Shown piece after piece: positions 1 through 7,836 of a DNA stretch of 35,728 nt. Every line of letters begins with the position of its first letter. Within the stretch, counting starts at the first letter, position 1. The notes beneath the pieces were generated by a model. That model did not search any database. It had not been told where the DNA came from and saw only the letters and a program-made list of their open reading frames with translations. The DNA comes from an uncultured bacterium (GTDB taxonomy: Bacteria > Vulcanimicrobiota > Xenobia > Xenobiales > Xenobiaceae). A program made the translations under genes and the position numbers. The stretch is from contig CAKTUZ010000028.1 of the NCBI GenBank assembly GCA_934621605.1, forward strand, positions 1 to 35,728, given 5' to 3'.

Positions 1-130
1 ACAGGGCACTTACACAAGCTTCATAGTTAAAAGCTGCTATTCTGTTTTCAAAACTTTGCTTAGTTGCTTGTCGCAACTGCCCGAGTATATTACTGCCACC
101 TGCCTTCCCTGTCAAGCCCTTTAGCCCAAA

Positions 131-862
131 TTAACGAATAATTCCATAGGCCAGTTTATTTAATACCTCATCAGGATTGCCATCACCAACAATATGACCA
201 TCCTTAAACAATACAACTCGCTGACATTTAGCCGCTACATCAGGCTCGTGAGTCACCATTACAATAGTCAGTCCTTCTTTGCTGTTAAGCTCTTGAAATA
301 GAGCCATTACTTCATCAGAACGTTTTGAGTCAAGATTACCGGTAGGTTCATCAGCCAAAATGAGAGCCGGATTAGTGACCAAAGCTCTGGCAATAGCAAC
401 ACGCTGCTGTTCACCGCCTGAAAGCTGCGTAGGAACATGATAAATTCTTTGTTCCAAACCAACTCGACAGAGAGCTTCTTTGGAACGACGCAGACGCTCC
501 TCAGCCTTAATATGAACTCCTGTATAGAGCAAAGGAACTTCTACATTCTCTATGGCGGAGGTTCTGGCTAATAAGTTGAAGCCTTGAAAGACAAAACCAA
601 TATTTTTATTGCGAATTAAGGCTCTTTCATCATTACTTAAATGGCACACTTCTTGATTATTAAGTTTGTAAGATCCAGAAGTCGGCTTATCCAAACAGCC
701 AAGAATATTCATCATAGTCGATTTCCCCGACCCCGACGGCCCCATAATGGCGACCATTTCACCTTCTTGCACATCAAGATCTACACCACGCAAAGCGTGT
801 ACTTCAACATCTCCGCCAATTAAATAAGTACGAGTCAAACCGCGTATGGATATAACAGACAC
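131..862 (-). CDS. ABC transporter ATP-binding protein, LolD/MacB type
   Basis: This 243-residue ATPase would power an inner-membrane ABC exporter or mechanotransducer of the MacB/LolD/FtsE class. It shows Walker A (GPSGSGKST, about residue 41), a Q-loop (GFVFQGFNLL), the ABC signature (LSGGEQQRVAIARAL), Walker B with catalytic Glu (LILADEPTGNLD) and the switch His (VMVTHEP). The DEPTGNLDS string and the N-terminal RTYLIGG stretch are typical of the MacB/LolD branch. It starts with GTG, preceded by GGGAGG at good spacing. It is the last complete gene of a minus-strand run behind the exported protein at 897 and the transglycosylase-like lipoprotein. No permease lies in the window. The partner is probably encoded just left of base 1, which I cannot see. 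The substrate is unknown, so LolD or MacB cannot be chosen. Confidence 0.93.
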   Translation of the reverse strand: MSVISIRGLTRTYLIGGDVEVHALRGVDLDVQEGEMVAIMGPSGSGKSTMMNILGCLDKPTSGSYKLNNQEVCHLSNDERALIRNKNIGFVFQGFNLLARTSAIENVEVPLLYTGVHIKAEERLRRSKEALCRVGLEQRIYHVPTQLSGGEQQRVAIARALVTNPALILADEPTGNLDSKRSDEVMALFQELNSKEGLTIVMVTHEPDVAAKCQRVVLFKDGHIVGDGNPDEVLNKLAYGIIR

Positions 863-896
863 AGTGCCTCCCTATAGACAGACAAAGGATTGCAAT

Positions 897-2057
897 CTAA
901 TCATTTATGCTGGCTTGCCACGAAATATTACGAGCTCCTCCCACATTTATCACACCTTTAATTAACTTACCGTGACGCGAAGCTTTCCAGGTAGCCCCCT
1001 CGGTCGCTACTCCGTTGCCAAACCTGGCATTAAAAGCAGCTTGCTTACCTTTAATTACACAAGTGCCGCCCATGTTTCCCAAATGATCAATAGTTCCATT
1101 CAAAACATATTCAATGTTCCAAAGGCTACCTTCTCGTCCCGAATCAGCAATTGTCTCTAAAACTCTGCCACTAACTTCAAAATTTCGTACTTTCAAGCGA
1201 CAGTTATTATCAACAAAGAGAGTTCCACTGCCATCCATACTGGGAACATGCGGCAAACAGTATCTGCCGCTGGCATTGAGAGTCTTGGTGCTCAAATTCA
1301 AAGAATAATCATTTAAAGTTATAGTTCTAGAAAAAGGCTTGTGTCTCTGCGTAAAAACTCTGCCGGAAGAACTCAAAATAGCAGTTTTTACATTAATAGG
1401 CCCGGAAAAAGTAATAACAGCGTACAGACGAGCCATGCCATCAGTAGGATACCAACTAAAACGTATCTCCCCACTCCAATCATTGGTACGATAATGACTG
1501 GAAGCTGAAATAGTTATGTCCTGAGCGTCCAACTTAGATATGCAACCGTAGACCTTAGTGACTGCCTTCATAACTTTAGGATCATCCCAGTCGAGAATGA
1601 TATTTAACTCCCTACCCAAATTGCGCAATCCGGATAAAAAGATACTGACTCCTCCCTTATGCTCAGCATAACACTGTACTAAATCGATGGATTTAAACCT
1701 AGCTAATTCGGCCCCTTGAGCTTGTTTGACGACCACCAAATAAGCTTCAGGAAACGTGTTCAATAGAGAAGAATCACTATAAAAAGCCCTAAACAAAGTA
1801 GAAGAAATACTTGAAGCCGTAAATTTACGTAAATCGGCACTAGAGCCATTTTCAGTATTGATTTTTTCCAGAGTTTGCTTACCCAGGCTGGCAAATAAAT
1901 TACGAAACTCTAAATTTTTTTGAACGGCCAAAACTTGTGCAGGCAACAGGAGACACAACAAACTGAGCGACAAGGCAACTCCTATAGCCCGCAATCTGCG
2001 CCTGGTTGCCGAAATACGCACCGTCGAAATAGGAATTATCATCCTTTTAAAAATCAT
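897..2057 (-). CDS. Exported protein of unknown function
   Basis: I do not recognise the family. The start at 2057 is chosen because GAGGG lies five bases upstream. An in-frame ATG at 2075 gives six more residues. The product (386 residues) has a convincing Sec signal: a basic stretch (RISATRRRLRAI), a Leu-rich core and a likely cleavage after AQVLA, so it is probably periplasmic or extracellular. The first half of the mature part is mixed helix. From about residue 190 it becomes rich in Ser, Thr, Gly and alternating hydrophobics (SASSHYRTNDWSG, SSSGRVFTQRH), suggesting a beta-sandwich or beta-barrel-like C-terminal half. It overlaps the end of the upstream transglycosylase-like gene by 11 bases, implying translational coupling, and is followed 34 bases later by the ABC ATPase. 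Envelope function is inferred only from the signal peptide and neighbours. Confidence 0.8.
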   Translation of the reverse strand: MIFKRMIIPISTVRISATRRRLRAIGVALSLSLLCLLLPAQVLAVQKNLEFRNLFASLGKQTLEKINTENGSSADLRKFTASSISSTLFRAFYSDSSLLNTFPEAYLVVVKQAQGAELARFKSIDLVQCYAEHKGGVSIFLSGLRNLGRELNIILDWDDPKVMKAVTKVYGCISKLDAQDITISASSHYRTNDWSGEIRFSWYPTDGMARLYAVITFSGPINVKTAILSSSGRVFTQRHKPFSRTITLNDYSLNLSTKTLNASGRYCLPHVPSMDGSGTLFVDNNCRLKVRNFEVSGRVLETIADSGREGSLWNIEYVLNGTIDHLGNMGGTCVIKGKQAAFNARFGNGVATEGATWKASRHGKLIKGVINVGGARNISWQASIND

Positions 2058-4287
2058 AAACACCCTCATCAGCATTTTTATTCTGCTGACGCTCCCCGGG
2101 AATACCTTTTATATTGCCGCCGTCAATCGGCTCGTCAGGTATAGCCAACAATTCTTCTGTCTCTTCACTTTCAGGGGGCCTTCCAACGGATTCCGTAGCG
2201 GTAGTCTCTTTCTTACCGCTGCGACGCTTCAAAGCGCTAGCTCGAGATTGTACAGCCTCGCGGGTCTTAGCCTCGGCGTCTAATCTTTCTGCTTCACGCT
2301 TTTTCTGACGTTCTCTCTCTCTGGCCATCTGATGACTGTACTGCGGATTGGCACTTTCTTTAGCAGCTTCACGTTCAGCAGCTTCCTTGGCTTCTGCAGC
2401 TTCACGATCGGAAACCTGTGCCAAAGCTTTGGCAATTTTGCCATGCGGAGACACGTATTCAACATAATTCTTTATAAACTCATTACCGCAACGAGGGTTT
2501 AATACCAGATGAATGACATTTCCTTCGGCACGTTTAATATAAATAACATCAAGTAAGAAATCTTTTAAAACTAAATCTTCCAAGATTTTACGATGTACGG
2601 CAGGCAATTTACCTAAATTCAAATCGGCGGCCACTGCACGAAAATGAGTATCCTGACTGTCAGCTTTGCAAGCATTCTGATTCTTTTCCATGGCCCAAGC
2701 TCCAGAAAGATTTTGCAAAGGCAACCTCACATTGGGATTGCCACTGGCGGATATAAAACGTTGTTGCAAACAGGCCAAATAGCCGTAAAGTTCCGGAGAA
2801 GTATACCAACATTGAGTTTTAATTTCAGGGCTTAACTGAGGAATAACTTCTTTTACTTCCGATTTTTTCGCTTTATCGCCTTTAGCTTTAGCTTTATCGG
2901 CCGCTTTAGCCTGACTGACCTTTTGTACTACCTTTTCTGCTAAAGGTATATCGACTCCATAATTCTTAAATTTAGAGGAATCAACAACACAAAGCCAATT
3001 ATTTTTCAAACCTTCCACTAATTTTTCACTGGAATCATAAATAGGTAATCCTCTTACCTCACACAAATCTAAAGGCAAATCATAGCGACTCTGTAAAGTT
3101 CTGACAAAATTTTCGCCAGACTTCAAACCTACATAGGAAGCAATAATCTTCCAAAGGTATAAATCAGATTCATCCCCCAACGCCAAGGACGAATTTTCTG
3201 CATTTACCCTATCACCGTAAACTGTACGTAAACCGCAAAGAATTTCTCTGGTATAAACATTATTCCACAAATCGAGATACTTGAGATCGTAAAGTTCCAA
3301 AGCTTCTAAAAGTCCCACTCGATTGGGATCAATCTCAGCATCAAGGTTCAATTCCTTTTCTTGACGCAAATAAGCATAAATTATATCGTCATTATTTACT
3401 ACTCCGTTATGATAAGCGGAAATAGCTAAATCTATACGCTCTCCGTATTTAAAGAGTAAATATTTAAAAAACAGAACCGAATCTTCCAAATTACAATCAA
3501 CCAAAAGACGCTCATCTTTCAATCGATTTTTCTCTGTTAACTCTTGATGACGCTCTTCACAATCGGCTAGCTTGGCAGCACGATCCAGCCTTTCAGCTTT
3601 AATTTTATCCTCTCTAGCTTCAGAAGTGCGCAATCTGGCCGCTTCAAGTCTCCATTCATCTGCTTTAGCTTTACCAAAAGAATGCGCCGTCTCTATGGCT
3701 CCAGGAGTCATTTGGCCTAAGCCTGCAGCATTGGCAAACGAAACTTTACTTACATCACCTGAATTTTCCCAACTAACAATAGCCCACATAGGATTAAAGG
3801 GAACATCTAGAGTAGTGCAAATTTCCTTGAGTTGGGCTTCTACCTGACGTGCAACAGCATGATTATCCAACAAGTTGTGTCTTGCTGTCTGATGATATAC
3901 GATATAATGGTAGCCTAAAACAGTGTTAACAGTTTGCTCAACTTGCTTCTCATTATAAAAAGACAGAAGTTCTTTAACTCCGTTAACTACAGCCGCCCGT
4001 TCACGTTTGTTATATTTCTGCTTATAATAGTCATCCAATAAGGAAGCCCCTCGCTCATAAGGTGACGAATCTTCAATAAAAACACCATCTTCTTCTAAGG
4101 AAGAATCTTGAATTGAAGTTGCCGAACCGGCCACAGGCGCCGGAGCGTCCTGTTTTTTCGAACCAGAACAAGCTACTGCCCCGATCCCTAAAGAACCGAT
4201 AAGCAAAACGGTGCACAATCTGAGAGCGAAGCGGCTGCGACCGATAACGACATCGCCCCCGCATTTCAAGTGGTCGAGACTAAACAT
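2047..4287 (-). CDS. Lytic-transglycosylase-like lipoprotein with long charged C-terminal region
   Basis: The 746-residue protein begins with a basic stretch and hydrophobic core ending in a lipobox-like IGAVAC (Cys40), so it is probably a lipoprotein. Residues about 160-330 carry SLT (lysozyme-fold) hallmarks: Glu174 in SWENSG (catalytic-Glu position of the ESxF motif), AAGLGQMTPGAIE (the GLMQ motif) and AISAYHNGVVN (the AYNxG motif). This predicts a peptidoglycan-cleaving transglycosylase. The motifs are imperfect and about 60 residues of charged helix are inserted between the second and third, so activity is inferred. The region 430-480 is Lys/Ala-rich, and residues about 625-700 are a Glu/Arg/Lys-rich coiled coil, unusual for the family. 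The remainder is unrecognised. It heads the minus-strand run containing the exported protein and the ABC ATPase. The start is the first ATG; the ribosome site is weak. Confidence 0.8.
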   Translation of the reverse strand: MFSLDHLKCGGDVVIGRSRFALRLCTVLLIGSLGIGAVACSGSKKQDAPAPVAGSATSIQDSSLEEDGVFIEDSSPYERGASLLDDYYKQKYNKRERAAVVNGVKELLSFYNEKQVEQTVNTVLGYHYIVYHQTARHNLLDNHAVARQVEAQLKEICTTLDVPFNPMWAIVSWENSGDVSKVSFANAAGLGQMTPGAIETAHSFGKAKADEWRLEAARLRTSEAREDKIKAERLDRAAKLADCEERHQELTEKNRLKDERLLVDCNLEDSVLFFKYLLFKYGERIDLAISAYHNGVVNNDDIIYAYLRQEKELNLDAEIDPNRVGLLEALELYDLKYLDLWNNVYTREILCGLRTVYGDRVNAENSSLALGDESDLYLWKIIASYVGLKSGENFVRTLQSRYDLPLDLCEVRGLPIYDSSEKLVEGLKNNWLCVVDSSKFKNYGVDIPLAEKVVQKVSQAKAADKAKAKGDKAKKSEVKEVIPQLSPEIKTQCWYTSPELYGYLACLQQRFISASGNPNVRLPLQNLSGAWAMEKNQNACKADSQDTHFRAVAADLNLGKLPAVHRKILEDLVLKDFLLDVIYIKRAEGNVIHLVLNPRCGNEFIKNYVEYVSPHGKIAKALAQVSDREAAEAKEAAEREAAKESANPQYSHQMARERERQKKREAERLDAEAKTREAVQSRASALKRRSGKKETTATESVGRPPESEETEELLAIPDEPIDGGNIKGIPGERQQNKNADEGVYDF

Positions 4288-4364
4288 AGCCTAACAATTT
4301 GTGGCCAAAGCTTGTCTTCCTTTTCAGCCTCACTTCTACTCAAGATACATATATAAAAAAATGA

Positions 4365-4370
4365 TACAAT
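4365..4370 (+). promoter_or_regulatory. Possible -10 box upstream of the YraN gene
   Basis: TACAAT lies about 25 bases before the GGGGG ribosome site of the gene at 4397, within a very AT-rich stretch between divergent genes. No good -35 hexamer is seen 16-18 bases upstream, so this is tentative. Confidence 0.3.
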
Positions 4371-4396
4371 GAAAAAAAATAAAAATAGGGGGAAAG

Positions 4397-4807
4397 ATGC
4401 ACACTAAACAGGACAATACATATTTGGGTAATTACGGAGAGAAAGAAGCTCTGCGTTATCTACAATCGGTGGGTATGCACATTATAGAAACGAATTATAC
4501 TCTTCGCCGTCAACCCAAAACTAAAGGAAGCAAATTCCACAGCAAAGGCAATATCTTAGGGGAAATAGATATTATAGCCAAAGAAAACGATTTACTGGTC
4601 TTTATAGAAGTGAAATGGCGCAGCAACGATCGATTTGGACGGCCAATAGAAGCAGTAACACCAACTAAACAACGCCGCCTACGTCTCTTAGGTGAAGCCT
4701 ATATAGCCATAGAGAAACCACACTTCAGCAAAGCACGTTTTGATGTAGTGGGTCTGATTGGTTTTCATCCTTACCTTAAAATAGAACATATACGCAACGC
4801 GTTTTAA
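4397..4807 (+). CDS. yraN: YraN / UPF0102 family endonuclease-like protein
   Basis: A 136-residue member of the UPF0102/YraN family, which has a restriction-endonuclease-like fold. The family pattern is clear: GNYGEKEALRYL near the N-terminus, then GEIDIIAKENDLLVFIEVKWR (residues about 55-75), holding the Asp and the Glu-x-Lys of the nuclease core, followed by the Lys/Arg-rich TPTKQRRLR helix. Length is near the family norm of about 120-130. An insertion of about ten polar, basic residues (QPKTKGSKFHSKGN) precedes the GEID motif. The ribosome site GGGGG is seven bases before the ATG. It is divergent from the transglycosylase-like gene and converges on thyA. The biological role of the family is poorly defined; a link to DNA repair, recombination or uptake is only suspected. 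Confidence 0.9.
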   Translation: MHTKQDNTYLGNYGEKEALRYLQSVGMHIIETNYTLRRQPKTKGSKFHSKGNILGEIDIIAKENDLLVFIEVKWRSNDRFGRPIEAVTPTKQRRLRLLGEAYIAIEKPHFSKARFDVVGLIGFHPYLKIEHIRNAF

Positions 4808-4827
4808 CAGATCTAAGCCCTTTTTAT

Positions 4828-4856
4828 ACCTATTTTTAACTTAAACAGAAATAGGT
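4828..4856. terminator. Hairpin between convergent yraN and thyA
   Basis: ACCTATTT (4828-4835) can pair with AAATAGGT (4849-4856) around a 13-base loop that includes the thyA stop codon. It is AT-rich and lacks a clean U-tract on either strand, so it is a weak terminator candidate. Confidence 0.35.
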
Positions 4857-5635
4857 GCTCGCAAGGCTGAGTGACAGCGATAATTTTCTAAAGTAAAATC
4901 CTCAAATTCAAAATCTTCCAAACGACAACGTTCTCTATTGAGCTTCATAATTGGCAAAGCATAAGGTTCACGTTGCAAAAGTTCTTCAACTTGCTGCAAA
5001 TGATTTAAATAAAGATGAGCGTCGCCTATGGTATGTACAAAATCTCCCGGTTCCAAAGAACATACTTGGGCAATCATCATAGTCAGCAAAGCATAAGAAG
5101 CAATATTAAAGGGAACCCCTAAAAAGACATCGGCGCTGCGCTGATAGAGCTGACAAGATAAACGTCCGTCATTCACATAGAATTGAAATAAAACATGACA
5201 AGGGGGTAAAGCCATCTCTTCCAGTTGGCCGACGTTCCATGCGCTCACAATCAAGCGTCTAGATGTGGGATTCTTTTTTATTTCTGCGATAACATTTGCT
5301 ATTTGATCGATAGCACCGCCTTTATAATCCGGCCAAGATCGCCACTGAACGCCATAAATAGGGCCCAATTCTCCGCTTTCATTTGCCCAAGCATCCCAAA
5401 TAGAAACGTTATTTTGCTTTAAGTAAGCGATATTGGAACTACCTTTTAAAAACCACAAAAGTTCGTAAATCACCGACTTCATAAACAGCTTTTTAGTAGT
5501 AACGGCAGGAAAACCACCTTGCAAATTAAAGCGCATCTGACGACCAAAGACACTTTTCGTCCCGGTTCCAGTACGATCAGCACGCAAAGTTCCGTTTTCA
5601 TAGATATCTTTTACTAATTCCAGATATTGACGCAT
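4841..5635 (-). CDS. thyA: Thymidylate synthase
   Basis: Converts dUMP to dTMP using methylenetetrahydrofolate as carbon donor and reductant. At 264 residues it matches E. coli ThyA exactly in length and aligns without gaps at the landmarks: RADRTGTGT phosphate-binding region (19-27), catalytic Cys146 in ALPPCHVLFQFYV, the dUMP-binding YQRSADVFLGVPFNIASYA block, and the C-terminal APISV. The start ATG at 5635 gives the canonical MRQYLELVKDIYENG. It is downstream of uppP (54-base gap) and the unknown gene at 6574 on the same strand. The dUMP supplier dUTPase is encoded elsewhere in the window (27325-27744). ThyA here implies the flavin-dependent ThyX is not required, although its absence cannot be shown. 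Confidence 0.99.
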   Translation of the reverse strand: MRQYLELVKDIYENGTLRADRTGTGTKSVFGRQMRFNLQGGFPAVTTKKLFMKSVIYELLWFLKGSSNIAYLKQNNVSIWDAWANESGELGPIYGVQWRSWPDYKGGAIDQIANVIAEIKKNPTSRRLIVSAWNVGQLEEMALPPCHVLFQFYVNDGRLSCQLYQRSADVFLGVPFNIASYALLTMMIAQVCSLEPGDFVHTIGDAHLYLNHLQQVEELLQREPYALPIMKLNRERCRLEDFEFEDFTLENYRCHSALRAPISV

Positions 5636-5689
5636 AATAAATCGTACCTTTCACAATTTCTAAAAAATGTGCCCAAGCACTAGTCCAGC

Positions 5690-6550
5690 CTATTTTACCA
5701 ACCACACCACCAAAAGTATCAAAGCAAAAGTTATCCTATAAGCAGCAAAAGATCTAAATGTATATTGGGAAACGATCTTTTCCAAAAGCATTATACCGAT
5801 TAAACCAGCCAAAAAAGAAGCTAAAAATCCCCCGCAAGCAGCCCATACAAATGTGGGTTCCAAAATTGTCGGCGCACTTAAGCAACGCACTACTTTGACA
5901 CAGAAGGCTCCTCCAATAACAGGCAAAGCGGTAACTAAAGAGATAAGACCGGCCTCAGAACGCTGAATATTCAAAAAGCGAGCGGCAGTCAATACAATAC
6001 CGGAACGGGAAACTCCAGGAAAAAGAGCCAAAGCCTGAGCTGCTCCTATATATAGCGATTCTCTAATACCTACCGAATTAAGTTCAAGGCAGCGACCGCC
6101 TTTACAATCTGCTTTGTACAGTAAAAAACCGAACACAGCCAGGGTAAAAGCTGTCAACAACCATCCATGAAAAGAATATTCAATAACATTTTCCAAAGTA
6201 AATCCCAAAATAGCGACAGGCACAGCCGCAATCAATATCAGTAAAGACAACTTTAAATAACGATTATCACAATTTGACCAAGAGATGAGCTTTCTTTGCT
6301 TATAACAATCTTGTCCATATTCAGACAAGCTTATAAGCATTTTTTTTATTAAATCCCATTTGTAAAAACAAATAGCCAGCAATGTACCGCCATGTAAAAT
6401 AACATCAAAGGTTTTACCCAAATAGGGAAAATTAGTTAACTTTGGCAACAGCATTAAATGAGCAGAAGAAGATATAGGCAAAAACTCGGTAACCCCCTGA
6501 ATAATGCCCAAAACCATTGCTTCTAATAAATAAACAGAATCAGCAAACAC
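5690..6550 (-). CDS. uppP: Undecaprenyl-diphosphatase (bacitracin-resistance type)
   Basis: An integral membrane enzyme that removes a phosphate from undecaprenyl diphosphate to recycle the lipid carrier for peptidoglycan and other surface polymers. The two family signatures are intact: LGIIQGVTEFLPISSSAHL at residues 14-32 (catalytic Glu and the SSSAH loop) and ALFPGVSRSGIVLTAARFL in the second half, with Arg in PGVSRSG. About seven to eight hydrophobic segments are visible and 286 residues is normal. It lies 23 bases downstream of the unknown gene at 6574-7716 and upstream of thyA, suggesting one transcript. A central loop (YGQDCYKQRKLISWSNCDNRYLK) carries two extra cysteines. Confidence 0.97.
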   Translation of the reverse strand: MFADSVYLLEAMVLGIIQGVTEFLPISSSAHLMLLPKLTNFPYLGKTFDVILHGGTLLAICFYKWDLIKKMLISLSEYGQDCYKQRKLISWSNCDNRYLKLSLLILIAAVPVAILGFTLENVIEYSFHGWLLTAFTLAVFGFLLYKADCKGGRCLELNSVGIRESLYIGAAQALALFPGVSRSGIVLTAARFLNIQRSEAGLISLVTALPVIGGAFCVKVVRCLSAPTILEPTFVWAACGGFLASFLAGLIGIMLLEKIVSQYTFRSFAAYRITFALILLVVWLVK

Positions 6551-6573
6551 AGTTAAGCAGACCTTTTCTATTT

Positions 6574-7716
6574 TTAAATATCTTCCAAACGCTGATAAGC
6601 GACCCGCTCAAATGATTCTGGAGCCAAATTTGGTGTTTCTCGCAAGAAATCCAACATTTTTTTCTTTTCGAAAGGCTGATTTTCTCGAGTATAATAATGC
6701 TTAATAGGAGTGCTCATTTTTTTCAACCAAGACTTGCCCTCACTAAAAAATTTTCGAGCATCAATAATCTTGCCATCAAAATCGTATTCATCCGCTACAT
6801 GCAAACGGATTCTATCTGCTATAGGAAAAGCGGCAGGCTCAAGGTTATACCATTCACACATAGTAAAAACTTGATGAGTATTTTCATCCTGATAAAATTC
6901 CAACTCGCAGTAAGTCCTTTTCATTTTACCTTTAGCATAACGACTGCGTAATACTGGAGCGATGGTGCGATATTCCCAAACACATTCTAAAAATGAACGA
7001 CGATAACAGGGTGAAGGTCCGTGAATACACTCCCAAATTTGACGTGCTCTTTTATTAACTACTCTCCAAACAGCCATAAGCTCCTCTAAACTGGGGCTTA
7101 CCGAACTATAAACAGGATTTAAAGCATACCCTTGTTCATCGGCATTTTCTTTGGCCGACGCACAGGGTAGGTAGTCTAAGCGTAACTTAAATTCTCGCGC
7201 CACCACCAAAGGAAGAAGCAAACATTCTAAAGCAAAAACATGCGGACAAGGAAGACTCAATTCAAAACAAAGTCCAAGTTCGTCAGTTTTTTCCGCTCTA
7301 TAGCCAAAAAATTTAGCATAAGCCCTAGTATCACTGTTATAGTATTCATACTGCGGATTTTGCAGTTTTACGTCCTTCATTTCCGGTAATAACAAAGTAT
7401 TGTCCAAATTTACCAAACAAGCCGACAGTTCAGCCCATCCCGGACAGAAATTTCCCTCTTTAGGTACAGAGAAACGCAACCTTAAAAACATAGGACTGGC
7501 TTTTTCAATAGGAAGAGAACGATTATCCCTATTTATACGGAAAGCTCTACTGCGACCGTTCTTTATCGGCTCTTTTCGTTTTAGACGATGACGTCTGTAA
7601 ATGCGCCCCATTTTAGGCACTGCCACAGCTTCTTCCAATTTTTCTGTATCCACGGGGTTTTCCTGTTCTTTCATTTTTTTGCTAACTCCGAGTATAAACT
7701 CTTGGCCCCCTTTCAC
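6574..7716 (-). CDS. Protein of unknown function upstream of uppP
   Basis: I do not recognise the family. The product of up to 380 residues has no signal peptide or membrane segment. Residues 35-70 are strongly basic (IYRRHRLKRKEPIKNGRSR), suggesting contact with nucleic acid or an acidic surface. The rest is a mixed alpha/beta, Cys- and Tyr-rich region. The segment from about 75 (FLRLRFSVPKEGNFCPGW) looks like the start of a beta-rich domain, perhaps PilZ-like, but no diagnostic motif is found. The start is uncertain: GTG at 7716, or ATG at 7674 with GGAG eleven bases upstream. It is followed after 23 bases by uppP and then thyA, so they probably share a transcript. It is divergent from the ATP-grasp gene at 7837. 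Confidence 0.7.
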   Translation of the reverse strand: MKGGQEFILGVSKKMKEQENPVDTEKLEEAVAVPKMGRIYRRHRLKRKEPIKNGRSRAFRINRDNRSLPIEKASPMFLRLRFSVPKEGNFCPGWAELSACLVNLDNTLLLPEMKDVKLQNPQYEYYNSDTRAYAKFFGYRAEKTDELGLCFELSLPCPHVFALECLLLPLVVAREFKLRLDYLPCASAKENADEQGYALNPVYSSVSPSLEELMAVWRVVNKRARQIWECIHGPSPCYRRSFLECVWEYRTIAPVLRSRYAKGKMKRTYCELEFYQDENTHQVFTMCEWYNLEPAAFPIADRIRLHVADEYDFDGKIIDARKFFSEGKSWLKKMSTPIKHYYTRENQPFEKKKMLDFLRETPNLAPESFERVAYQRLEDI

Positions 7717-7836
7717 ACTGGACTAATACTTCCCCTTTTCTCCTCCCCCAGGAGGTAGAAAAAGAAAAAAGGACAAAGCAATCGGGTAATATTTCTATCC
7801 AACGATAAAAACGAAAGAGACGGATTTCAATTCAAC

